From Ruminococcus sp. UBA7013 (GTDB taxonomy: Bacteria; Bacillota; Clostridia; Oscillospirales; Ruminococcaceae), in assembly GCA_002449585.1 (NCBI GenBank), contig DJXD01000118.1, forward strand, positions 1 through 31,054: DNA of 31,054 nt, in the 5' to 3' direction. The notes under the pieces are model-generated. The model saw only the letters and a program-made list of their open reading frames with translations, did no database searches and was not told the origin of the DNA. Below, one piece after another: positions 8,345 to 15,508 of the stretch; the stretch's first letter is position 1; each line of letters begins with the position of its first letter. A program made the translations under genes and the position numbers.

Positions 8345-9686
8345 ACTCACCAAACGGATTTTTATGGCCTGTATTACGGTCTTTCTTCTCAGCTTCGGCC
8401 TGATGTTCTATGTCCTGAATTCTTATCTCATGCAACGCAATATTGCTGAACTCAAAGATAGAGCCGCTTATCTCGCCGCCGCTGTCAATGCACATGGCTG
8501 GGATTATCTCCAATCTGTCCGGAATGAAACTGCCCGGATTACTGTCATTTCTCCGGAGGGCACTGTAATCTTTGACAGCCGTTTTGATCCGGCGCATATG
8601 GAAAATCATTCCCAAAGAGAAGAATTTCAGGAAGCTGTTGCACAAGGCTATGGAGATAGTGAACGCTATTCTGATTCCCTGTTCCGGAAAACGGTCAATT
8701 ATGCTGTCAAACTTGATGATCAAAATATTATCCGGATTTCTATGGAACAAGATACCATATTCCGACTTGTCCGGGCAATGCTATATTCCATGCTTATGAT
8801 TGTCTGCTTCATGATCATTCTTTCTGTCGTATTGGCTTCTCAAAGCTCCCGGAAAATTATGCAGCCTATTAATCAGCTTGATCCTGAAAATCCCGATGAC
8901 CGCAATATCTATGACGAAATGAAGCCATTTATCCGCCGCCTGATCGCTCAGAATCAGCAGATTCAGCATCAGATCCAGCAGCTGCAAACAGAACATAAAA
9001 AACAAGATGCCATGCGCCGGGAATTTACTGCGAATGTTTCCCATGAATTAAAAACCCCTTTGACTTCGATTTCCGGTTTTGCCGAAATCATCCGGGATGG
9101 CTATGTCCAGGAACAGGATATTTCCCGATTCGCTGGAAATATCTACAAAGAAGCACAGAGACTTATGAATCTTGTCAATGATATTCTGAAATTATCCCGT
9201 CTGGAGGATGGTGTTACAGATATGCAAGAAGAGCGTATTTCTGTAAATCTTCTAGATCTTTGTCATAATATCTGTGACCGCATGGCACTCACTGCCCAGC
9301 AGCATCAGATCACCCTGACTTGTGAGGGAAAATCTGTCAACATGATCGGCATCCCTCGGACATTAGAAGAAATTATTTTTAATCTCTGCGACAATGCGAT
9401 TAAATATAATCATCCCGGCGGCTTTGTCAAATTATTGGCCTATCCAGATCCATCCGGCCATGCTGTCATAGAAGTCCATGACAATGGAATTGGCATTCCC
9501 GAAGCCGATCAGGAACGCATTTTTGAACGCTTTTATAGAGTCAATAAAAGCCATTCCAAAGAAGTCGGCGGGACAGGCTTAGGCCTTTCGATCGTTAAGC
9601 ATGGAACGGCTCTCCATCATGGAGAAATTCATATCTCCAGCACCGAAGGCCAAGGCACAACGATTCAATTATTATTTCCGTTATAA
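8334..9686 (+). CDS. PhoR-like membrane sensor histidine kinase
   Basis: The 450-residue kinase has two membrane segments (about 9-28 and 146-168) enclosing an extracytoplasmic sensor of about 115 residues. The sensor contains VISPEGTVIFDS and a MENHSQREEF block typical of PhoR-type sensors. After a short linker there is a coiled, Gln-rich helix (about 207-225), then the HisKA dimerisation domain with His237 in VSHELKTPLTS. The ATPase domain shows NLCDNAIKYN (N box), DNGIGIP (G1), FERFYRV (F box) and GGTGLGLSI (G2), so it should be active. A classical HAMP domain is short or absent. It is the last gene of the operon; a terminator follows 6 bases downstream. Confidence 0.93.
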   Translation: MKTELTKRIFMACITVFLLSFGLMFYVLNSYLMQRNIAELKDRAAYLAAAVNAHGWDYLQSVRNETARITVISPEGTVIFDSRFDPAHMENHSQREEFQEAVAQGYGDSERYSDSLFRKTVNYAVKLDDQNIIRISMEQDTIFRLVRAMLYSMLMIVCFMIILSVVLASQSSRKIMQPINQLDPENPDDRNIYDEMKPFIRRLIAQNQQIQHQIQQLQTEHKKQDAMRREFTANVSHELKTPLTSISGFAEIIRDGYVQEQDISRFAGNIYKEAQRLMNLVNDILKLSRLEDGVTDMQEERISVNLLDLCHNICDRMALTAQQHQITLTCEGKSVNMIGIPRTLEEIIFNLCDNAIKYNHPGGFVKLLAYPDPSGHAVIEVHDNGIGIPEADQERIFERFYRVNKSHSKEVGGTGLGLSIVKHGTALHHGEIHISSTEGQGTTIQLLFPL

Positions 9687-9691
9687 TCCAC

Positions 9692-9740
9692 AAAAATCAG
9701 CATTCTGATTTGTTCAAAATGCTGATTTTTATTTTTTTTT
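9692..9740 (+). terminator. Intrinsic terminator of the gyrase/two-component operon
   Basis: AAAAATCAGCATT (9692-9704) pairs perfectly with AATGCTGATTTTT (9718-9730), a 13-bp stem with a 13-nt loop. A long T tract follows (9732-9740). It starts 6 bases after the kinase stop codon. Confidence 0.9.
9700..9715 (+). repeat. Left copy of imperfect direct repeat flanking the phage block
   Basis: GCATTCTGATTTGTTC here and GCATTCTGATCTAGTTC at 16461-16477 share the first 10 bases and match again after one indel. The left copy lies in the loop and stem of the operon terminator; the right copy lies 27 bases after the last phage-type gene. It could be an att-site remnant or coincidence. Confidence 0.35.
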
Positions 9741-9742
9741 CT

Positions 9743-9780
9743 AAAAATGGTACTTCACTATACCATTTTTTTGATTTTTT
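9743..9780 (+). terminator. Second hairpin, AT-rich, insulating the phage block
   Basis: AAAAATGGTA (9743-9752) pairs with TACCATTTTT (9761-9770); TTTGATTTTTT follows. The stem has only three G-C pairs, so it may be a weak second terminator or an operator-like palindrome for the phage-derived genes starting at 9810. No convincing sigma-A promoter is visible between 9687 and 9810. Confidence 0.5.
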
Positions 9781-9809
9781 TCTCTATTCATGAAAGGAGG
9801 TTTTGCGAT

Positions 9810-10115
9810 ATGAAAAAAACAGAAACAGAACTCGTTCTCAATGGCTTAAAAAAATTAGCCTTCGGAAAAGTCAATGATGCCGTCAGGCTCGCCTTTGCAG
9901 AAGAAATCCCTCCCCCCGAAATTCTCGCCAGAATGCAGCTTTTCAATGTCTCATCTATCAAGCGTGTCAAGGGCGGCGGCGTTGAGGTGCAATTCTTTGA
10001 TCGGCAGAAAGCACTTGAAAAGCTTTATGATTATGCCTTATCCAGCCAGAGCGGAAAAGTTTCAGAAAGTTTGCTCCGTGCATTGACAGAATCTGGAAAT
10101 GATGATGATGTTTGA
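9810..10115 (+). CDS. Terminase small-subunit-like protein
   Basis: This 101-residue protein precedes the large terminase gene, the usual position for a small terminase subunit, which recognises DNA for packaging. Its C-terminal half (VSSIKRVKGGGVEVQFFDRQKALEKLYDYA) resembles the end of PBSX-type small terminases, where a beta-hairpin and helix follow the DNA-binding part. The N-terminal helix-turn-helix of full-length small terminases (about 150-200 residues) is not evident, so the protein is short for the family. The start at 9810 is chosen because AAAGGAGG (9793-9800) sits at good distance; an in-frame ATG at 9747 lies inside a hairpin with no ribosome site. The stop overlaps the start of the terminase large gene. 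Confidence 0.62.
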   Translation: MKKTETELVLNGLKKLAFGKVNDAVRLAFAEEIPPPEILARMQLFNVSSIKRVKGGGVEVQFFDRQKALEKLYDYALSSQSGKVSESLLRALTESGNDDDV

Positions 10116-11352
10116 TAGATTCTCTCAAAAACAAAAACTCGTCTGTCGCTGGTGGATGCTCCCTCAATATCAGCATCAGGATGCCATTATCTGTGATGGT
10201 GCTGTCCGAAGCGGAAAAACATTGGCCATGTCTCTTGGCTTTCTTTTCTGGGCAATGCTCCGCTTTCACAGATCCTCTTTTGCTGTCTGCGGCAAAACCA
10301 TCACCGCCGCTGAAAGAAATCTGATCCGCCCTTTGATTTTTATTCTCGAAGATGCCGGATTTCAGGTAAAACAATATGCCAGCCGCCATTATTTCGATGT
10401 CACTGCCTGTGGTCACTCCAATCGATTCTATATTTTCGGCGGCAAAGATGAAAGCTCTGCCGCTATGATTCAGGGCATGACCCTCAGCGGTGTCTTATTC
10501 GATGAAGTCGTGCTAATGCCTCGCTCATTTGTTGAACAGGCTCTTGCAAGATGCTCTGTAAAAAATGCGAAAATCTGGTTTAACTGTAATCCTGAAAACC
10601 CGTATCATTGGTTCTATCGTGAATGGATTCAGAAAACAGAAGAAAAACATGCTGTTTATCTGCATTTCACTATGGATGATAATCCTTCTTTGTCCCCAGC
10701 CGTCAAAGAACGCTATCAGCGATTATATGCCGGGGTCTTCTATGACAGATTTATCCTCGGAAAATGGACTGTCTCCGAAGGTGTTGTATATCCCATGTTT
10801 GACAAATCCCGTCATGTTGTCAGAACTATTCCCCCTTGCTCCAAATATGTCATCTCCTGTGATTACGGAACTGTCAATCCGACCTCTATGGGCTTATGGG
10901 GTGAATCAGATGGCATTTGGTACAGAATCAAAGAATATTATTATGACTCTCGCAGAGAAGGCATACAGCGCACGGATGAAGAACATTATACAGCCTTAGA
11001 ATTACTTGCCGGATCGCTTTCTATTGACAGCATCATTGTCGATCCCTCAGCGGCAAGTTTTATTGCCTGTATTCATGCCCATCGGAAATTCAAAGTCATC
11101 AAAGCCAAGAACGATGTTATCTCAGGCATCCGATTGGTCAGCAATGCCCTGCATCAAGAGCAGATCAAATTTCATATCTCCTGTGATGATCTCTTGAGAG
11201 AATTCACGCAATATTGCTGGAATATCAATTCCGCAGGAGATGCCCCCCGGAAAGAATATGATCATGCAATGGATGATATGCGCTATTTTGTCAGCACGGT
11301 GCTCTATGGCCGACAGGATGATTTTATTGCATTGAGTATTTCCAGAATGTGA
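10099..11352 (+). CDS. Phage terminase large subunit (PBSX family)
   Basis: This is the ATP-driven DNA packaging motor and headful nuclease. The 417-residue protein has a Walker A motif GAVRSGKT (residues 34-41), a Walker B motif GVLFDE (131-136) and a coupling region WFNCNPENPYHWF. The RNase H-like nuclease domain keeps its acidic residues: Asp255 in SCDYG, Asp315 in IIVDPSA and Asp392 in DHAMDDMRY. Both activities therefore look intact. Four consecutive ATG codons (10099-10110) make the exact start uncertain; it overlaps the upstream gene, suggesting coupling. Length matches PBSX-type terminases. Confidence 0.93.
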   Translation: MMMMFDRFSQKQKLVCRWWMLPQYQHQDAIICDGAVRSGKTLAMSLGFLFWAMLRFHRSSFAVCGKTITAAERNLIRPLIFILEDAGFQVKQYASRHYFDVTACGHSNRFYIFGGKDESSAAMIQGMTLSGVLFDEVVLMPRSFVEQALARCSVKNAKIWFNCNPENPYHWFYREWIQKTEEKHAVYLHFTMDDNPSLSPAVKERYQRLYAGVFYDRFILGKWTVSEGVVYPMFDKSRHVVRTIPPCSKYVISCDYGTVNPTSMGLWGESDGIWYRIKEYYYDSRREGIQRTDEEHYTALELLAGSLSIDSIIVDPSAASFIACIHAHRKFKVIKAKNDVISGIRLVSNALHQEQIKFHISCDDLLREFTQYCWNINSAGDAPRKEYDHAMDDMRYFVSTVLYGRQDDFIALSISRM

Positions 11353-11362
11353 GGTGAAACGC

Positions 11363-12493
11363 ATGTTTCTATTTCGATCAGAGAAAAAACAAATGCCCCA
11401 ACTCCCAGCAGTTCAAACCATCGGCATCAGAAAGCCTGATGATTTCCCTGTTCAGCTTTATGCCTATGATTTATTTGAAAAAGTGCGTCGTACTGTCCCG
11501 ATCATAGATGCAGCTATCTCCAAAATCATCCGGCTGACAGGTTCTTTTCAGATACAATGCAGTGATCCCCGTCAGCAAAAATTATTAGATCAATTTCTCC
11601 GTGATGTGCCCGTTGGCTTGACAGGTCAATCAATTTATGCATTTATGGATAGTTATCTTGACAGCCTTCTTGTATTTGGCAATGCTGTCGGCGAAATTGT
11701 ATTTGATCGGGAATGCATGGAAATTGCGGGCTTATGGAACGGCAATGCCGCTGATATTTCCGTCAGACCCGGCGCATCTCCTATGGAACGCCAATATTTT
11801 CTTAGAACAGAATCCGGGGAACGCAAATTATTATACCCCGAAAGAATTCTATTCTCTGCGCTCCGTCCCCCCAGCGGCGGTATCTATGGCATATCTTTAT
11901 TGCAGGGGCTTCCGGCCTTTGCGGATATTCTACTCCGGATCTATGAATGCATTGATCATAATTTCGAACGTGCCGGAAATATTCGCTATGCCGTGACTTA
12001 TAAGCCCTCGAATGATCCGGCAGATATGGCCTATGCCAAAGAAAGAGCGGAAACCATTGCAAAAGAATGGTCAGCCGGAATGCAGGCCGCTCGACATGGC
12101 GAAATCCGTGATTTTGTCTCTGTTGGCGATGTAGATATTAAAGTCATCGGCGCAGAGAGTGATATGCCTTCTGTAGAAATCCCCGTCCGGCAGATTCTGG
12201 AACAAATTGTTTCAAAATTATCTGTTCCCCCGTTCCTGCTTGGCCTGAATTGGTCATCTACTGAGCGCATGTCTGCACAGCAGGCAGATATTTTAACTTC
12301 TGAACTGGAATATTATCGCCGTATTCTTGAACCTGTGATCTGCAAAATTGCCCGCATGTTCCTGCAAATGCACGGATCAGCGGCAGATGTTTCCGTGATC
12401 TGGGATCATATCAATCTTCAAGATGAAGTAGAACTAGCCAAAGCTCGGCTGTATCATGCACAGGCCGAAGAATTAGAACAAAATCAGATTTGA
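11363..12493 (+). CDS. Phage portal protein
   Basis: Portal proteins form the dodecameric DNA gate at one capsid vertex. The 376-residue protein has features of the family: a beta-rich N-terminal part with FGNAVGEIV, a GISLLQGLPAFADI helix region, and a C-terminal PPFLLGLNWSSTERMSAQQADIL motif that is characteristic of portal proteins in Gram-positive prophages. The ATG at 11363 is preferred over an in-frame GTG at 11354 because the GTG lies within the GAGGTG ribosome site. It starts 10 bases after the terminase stop and ends 13 bases before the capsid gene. Its length is close to that of small portals (about 380-450). Confidence 0.87.
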   Translation: MFLFRSEKKQMPQLPAVQTIGIRKPDDFPVQLYAYDLFEKVRRTVPIIDAAISKIIRLTGSFQIQCSDPRQQKLLDQFLRDVPVGLTGQSIYAFMDSYLDSLLVFGNAVGEIVFDRECMEIAGLWNGNAADISVRPGASPMERQYFLRTESGERKLLYPERILFSALRPPSGGIYGISLLQGLPAFADILLRIYECIDHNFERAGNIRYAVTYKPSNDPADMAYAKERAETIAKEWSAGMQAARHGEIRDFVSVGDVDIKVIGAESDMPSVEIPVRQILEQIVSKLSVPPFLLGLNWSSTERMSAQQADILTSELEYYRRILEPVICKIARMFLQMHGSAADVSVIWDHINLQDEVELAKARLYHAQAEELEQNQI

Positions 12494-12506
12494 TGGAGGT
12501 AATCTT

Positions 12507-13487
12507 ATGTATTCAGAAATCAGACTCGAAAAAGGAATGTATCATCTGGCAAATAAAAATTTTATGCAGGCACTGGAAGAAGCAGACCCCTCCGGCCAGT
12601 ATGCCAATACCCCCCTTGCCAAACTGGATGCTTATGAACGTCAGCTCAAACGCTTTGATATTCATGTGAATGGTGCTAACTGCGACAGAGTCGAAAAATT
12701 TTTCACAACTACTGAAAGTGCGGTTCTGTTTCCGGAATTCATCCGCCGTGCGATCATGCAGGGCATGGAGGAAGCTGTGCTTTCTGATCTGACGGCTGTG
12801 ATTTCCAGAAGTGAATCTAATAAATATCAGGGCTGTGAACTGACAGAATCCGCTCAGTATTCTACTACTAATGCAGGCGCAGAGATGCCAGCCTCTTCTA
12901 TTGCCGAAAGTAGTACTGTTGTCACACTCAGCAAATATGGCAGAACGATCAAAGCCACTTATGAAGCTGTACGTCAGCAGAGACTGGATGTATTCGCACT
13001 CATGCTCCGCAGAATCGGCCGTGAACTCGCTGACAGCATTGTTTCCGCCGCTATCACTGTACTGAAAACTTCTGCCCAGAGTACAGCCATTACCATCAGC
13101 GGTAATTCTCTGGCTTATAGTGATCTCGCCACACTCTATGGCAAATTTAAGGGCTTTAACATGAAAGCTTTGCTTGCTTCTCCGGAAGTCATGGCAGAAA
13201 TTCTTGTCATGAATCAAATGTTAGAAGCTTCTTCTGAAAATGTCACAGAAATCCGCCTGCCGTTCGGTACAAAGCTGATCAACTGCCCTCAGATAGATGA
13301 TAATACTATCCTTGGCCTGGATACAGATTTTGCACTCGAACAGATCCAGAGCAGTGATGTCATTCTCGAAACAGATAAACTCATTGATAGACAGCTTGAT
13401 TATATCGGCATTTCTATTAATATCGGCTTCCGCACACTGATGACTGGCGCAGTCAAAATGCTCAGCCTGACAGCAGCCACTGAATAA
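12507..13487 (+). CDS. Phage major capsid protein
   Basis: The 326-residue protein lies directly behind the portal gene and is the best candidate for the HK97-fold shell subunit. It has an extended N-arm (IRLEKGMYHLANKNFMQALEE...), a FFTTTESAVLFPEFIRRAIMQGMEE segment, a long middle region rich in Ser/Thr and Ala (KYGRTIKATYEAVRQQ, then GRELADSIVSAAITVL), and a C-terminal beta part ending in IGFRTLMTGAVKMLSL. There is no long scaffold-like delta domain before the predicted mature part. The start ATG follows GGAGG at 12494-12498. An intrinsic terminator begins 6 bases after the stop. HK97 fold is inferred, as I recognise the family only from overall pattern. Confidence 0.8.
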   Translation: MYSEIRLEKGMYHLANKNFMQALEEADPSGQYANTPLAKLDAYERQLKRFDIHVNGANCDRVEKFFTTTESAVLFPEFIRRAIMQGMEEAVLSDLTAVISRSESNKYQGCELTESAQYSTTNAGAEMPASSIAESSTVVTLSKYGRTIKATYEAVRQQRLDVFALMLRRIGRELADSIVSAAITVLKTSAQSTAITISGNSLAYSDLATLYGKFKGFNMKALLASPEVMAEILVMNQMLEASSENVTEIRLPFGTKLINCPQIDDNTILGLDTDFALEQIQSSDVILETDKLIDRQLDYIGISINIGFRTLMTGAVKMLSLTAATE

Positions 13488-13492
13488 TATCG

Positions 13493-13518
13493 GCAGAGGG
13501 ATTTTCCCTCTGCTTTTT
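13493..13518 (+). terminator. Terminator inside the phage cassette, after the capsid gene
   Basis: GCAGAGGGA (13493-13501) pairs with TCCCTCTGC (13505-13513) around a TTT loop, followed by TTTTT (13514-13518). The 9-bp stem has no mismatches. It separates the terminase-portal-capsid genes from the downstream genes and would make the capsid message end here in most transcripts. Confidence 0.85.
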
Positions 13519-13540
13519 CAGATCAGAAAGGATGATTTTC

Positions 13541-14317
13541 ATGACCATGCTTGAAAAAATCAATCAGTTTTCCAGAAAAGAACTCACAGAACAAGAAATT
13601 TATGCATTCGATGTGATTTTATGCGATAATGATATTGACAGAGATATAGAATCTTTCTCAGAAAATGCCCTTATGCAAATGCAAAAATTATTCATCGGCA
13701 AAACTGGTATTCTAGATCATAATCTCAAAGCTTCTTATCAGACAGCCAGAATCTATGATACAGAGCTGATCAGAGATTCCACCCGGAAAACCAGAGACGG
13801 CCGTGCATTGATCTCCCTGAAAGCACATGCCTATATGATCCGCACGGATTCTAATCTTGATCTGATCAAAGAAATTGATGGCGGGATCAAGAAAGAAGTC
13901 AGCGTTTCATGCAGTACCAGCCGGAGAATCTGTTCCATTTGCGGCGCAGATCATGCAGAAAGCGTATGCAGTCATATCCCAGGCCGCATTTATCATAACA
14001 AAATGTGCCATATCATTTTAGATGATATTCAAGATGCCTATGAATGGAGCTTTGTTGCTGTCCCTGCTCAACCTGCCGCAGGTGTCACCAAACAGGCCGA
14101 TACGGCATTGCTCGAAGAACTTGCCCAGCAAATGCGCTCTGAAATCATGCAGCTTTGTACAAAACAATATCATGGCTGCATTTCTCATGCACTCCAATCC
14201 GCCGCACAGAAAATGGATCTGCCGGAATTATTCGCATTTAAAAAATCTCTTCTCAGAGAACAGCAAAATACCCTTTCACAGGCAGATGTGCAATTAACAG
14301 ATTTTCAGCAAAGATAG
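13541..14317 (+). CDS. Head-maturation protease-like protein with Cys/His insert
   Basis: The 258-residue protein resembles prohead proteases: IYAFDVILCDNDIDRD near the N-terminus, GKTGILDHN with His60, and KKEVSVSCS with candidate nucleophile Ser121 or Ser123, followed by YEWSFVAVPAQPAAG. Between these lies a CX2CX8CXH cluster (Cys131, Cys134, Cys143, His145) that could bind zinc. The C-terminal 70 residues are helical and could serve as scaffold. In most phages the protease gene precedes the capsid gene; here it follows it, behind a terminator. The ATG at 13541 is favoured because AAAGGA (13527-13532) lies 8 bases upstream; an ATG at 13532 is too close. Confidence 0.65.
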   Translation: MTMLEKINQFSRKELTEQEIYAFDVILCDNDIDRDIESFSENALMQMQKLFIGKTGILDHNLKASYQTARIYDTELIRDSTRKTRDGRALISLKAHAYMIRTDSNLDLIKEIDGGIKKEVSVSCSTSRRICSICGADHAESVCSHIPGRIYHNKMCHIILDDIQDAYEWSFVAVPAQPAAGVTKQADTALLEELAQQMRSEIMQLCTKQYHGCISHALQSAAQKMDLPELFAFKKSLLREQQNTLSQADVQLTDFQQR

Positions 14318-14342
14318 ATCCTGAAAGGAGAATTTTAATTCT

Positions 14343-14699
14343 ATGAATATGGAAATGATCAGTGCATTGTTTTCCCTGTTTTCCGGTCTGGATGATCCCC
14401 AGACATATCAGCCCTTGCTGATGACCGCTGTTCAGGAAGTCCGGGGCAGTCTCCGCCCGGAATGTGATGATACAGATGCCCGTTTGTGCTATCTGGTCGC
14501 TGCTCTTGCCAATCTTCGCTATGTTCAATTATGCGGCACACGGGAAAAAGCAATGGCCACTTATGCCGGAACGATCGCCAAAGAATCCGATTCTTCTCAA
14601 AGACTTTTCTTTGCAGAACAGCTTGTCAGCTCTTACCGGGGATTATGCTGTGATCTGCTCAGAGAAAAAAAATTCTTCTTTTCCGGGATCGAGGGCTGA
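14343..14699 (+). CDS. Head-tail connector-like helical protein
   Basis: This 118-residue protein is predicted to be almost fully helical (LLMTAVQEVRGSL, DARLCYLVAALANLRYVQL, a Ser-rich loop, then QRLFFAEQLVSSYRGLCCDLLR). Size, helicity and position after capsid and protease genes fit gp6-type or YqbG-type connector proteins that sit under the portal. This is a position-based call with modest sequence support. AAAGGAG lies 12 bases before the ATG, a longer spacing than its neighbours. It is followed by the next gene after 3 bases. Confidence 0.5.
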   Translation: MNMEMISALFSLFSGLDDPQTYQPLLMTAVQEVRGSLRPECDDTDARLCYLVAALANLRYVQLCGTREKAMATYAGTIAKESDSSQRLFFAEQLVSSYRGLCCDLLREKKFFFSGIEG

Positions 14700-14702
14700 A
14701 AC

Positions 14703-15122
14703 ATGAATACTTTGCTGCAACAATGCATGACTGCCCTGAAAAATCAGCCTTGCTCACAAAAATTTGAAGTCTATCCGGCATTTGACATGATCCCTGTTGT
14801 CAATAAATCCGGCAGTATTTTCATTATCATCGGCATGGAAAAACTGCATTTTGCCCTTCCGTTTTTTAATGGCCAGAGTTGCATAACTCCTTTCACAGCA
14901 GATTTCCGTGTTTCCGTGCTGATGCCTATTAATACCCCAGAATCAAAACTGCTGGATGTATTTTATCAAATCGCTGTGCCCGGAATGCAGAATGCCGGGG
15001 GCATATTATGCGATATGCAAACACAGGCCTGTTCACCGGATTTCAAATTGCAGAAAATGACCTATACAGGCATATTCCGGCTGAAAGGCATTTTTCAGCC
15101 TGATCAGGAGGCGGAAACATGA
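14703..15122 (+). CDS. Tail-terminator/completion-like small protein
   Basis: The 139-residue product begins with a short helix and then alternates strands and one helix (FEVYPAFDMIPV, SGSIFIIIGMEKLHFALPFF, then TADFRVSVLMPI and TYTGIFRLKGIF). Such alpha/beta layout with a C-terminal strand pair is typical of tail-terminator proteins found between connector and tail genes in siphoviruses and myoviruses. I do not recognise a specific family, so the role is an inference from position and fold pattern. The stop overlaps the next start (ATGA), indicating translational coupling. Confidence 0.45.
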   Translation: MNTLLQQCMTALKNQPCSQKFEVYPAFDMIPVVNKSGSIFIIIGMEKLHFALPFFNGQSCITPFTADFRVSVLMPINTPESKLLDVFYQIAVPGMQNAGGILCDMQTQACSPDFKLQKMTYTGIFRLKGIFQPDQEAET

Positions 15123-15508
15123 GCTTTATTTTGCAAAATTTAAAATCTTTTCCGGTTGCGATCGGCCAAATGCTATTATATTGTTCTTCTTATCAGATCA
15201 CAGAAACCAGTCATCTCCAAGAATCCGGAACAGCATCCGGCGGCAATGTGCTGGCCGGCGCATGGCCAAAAGGCATCCGCATCACACTAAAGGGCAGGCT
15301 TACCATTTCCCCCGAACAGGTCATTTATACCCTTTCTCAGGCCATGCTTACAGAACAAATATTATCCCTCACAGAAATCAAATTTGAACATGCTATGCTA
15401 TGCAGTTATACAATTTCTGATCAGCAGGAAATTCCGGAAATGACGCTCGTGTTTTACAGCCATGAAAAACCTGTCCTGATCCCACAGGAACAGGAGGATG
15501 AAACATGA
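15119..15508 (+). CDS. Small phage-type structural protein, function unknown
   Basis: This 129-residue protein is predicted to be beta-rich. A disordered, Gly/Ser-rich stretch (ESGTASGGNVLAGAWPKG) precedes RITLKGRLTISPEQVIYTL, a helix, and a strand pair ending in EMTLVFYSHEKP. The pattern (a loop, a KGRL-type strand, one helix, then strands) is reminiscent of small tail-tube or tube-initiator proteins. That assignment is weak. It is coupled at both ends by ATGA overlaps, so it belongs to the same translation unit as the genes around it. Confidence 0.4.
   Translation: MSFILQNLKSFPVAIGQMLLYCSSYQITETSHLQESGTASGGNVLAGAWPKGIRITLKGRLTISPEQVIYTLSQAMLTEQILSLTEIKFEHAMLCSYTISDQQEIPEMTLVFYSHEKPVLIPQEQEDET

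Noticed and set aside
12513..13217. Long open frame of 234 codons on the minus strand opposite the capsid gene
   Set aside because: It lies entirely antisense to a gene with a good ribosome site and conserved family pattern; no ribosome site, and the translation has Cys/His/Phe-rich shadow composition.
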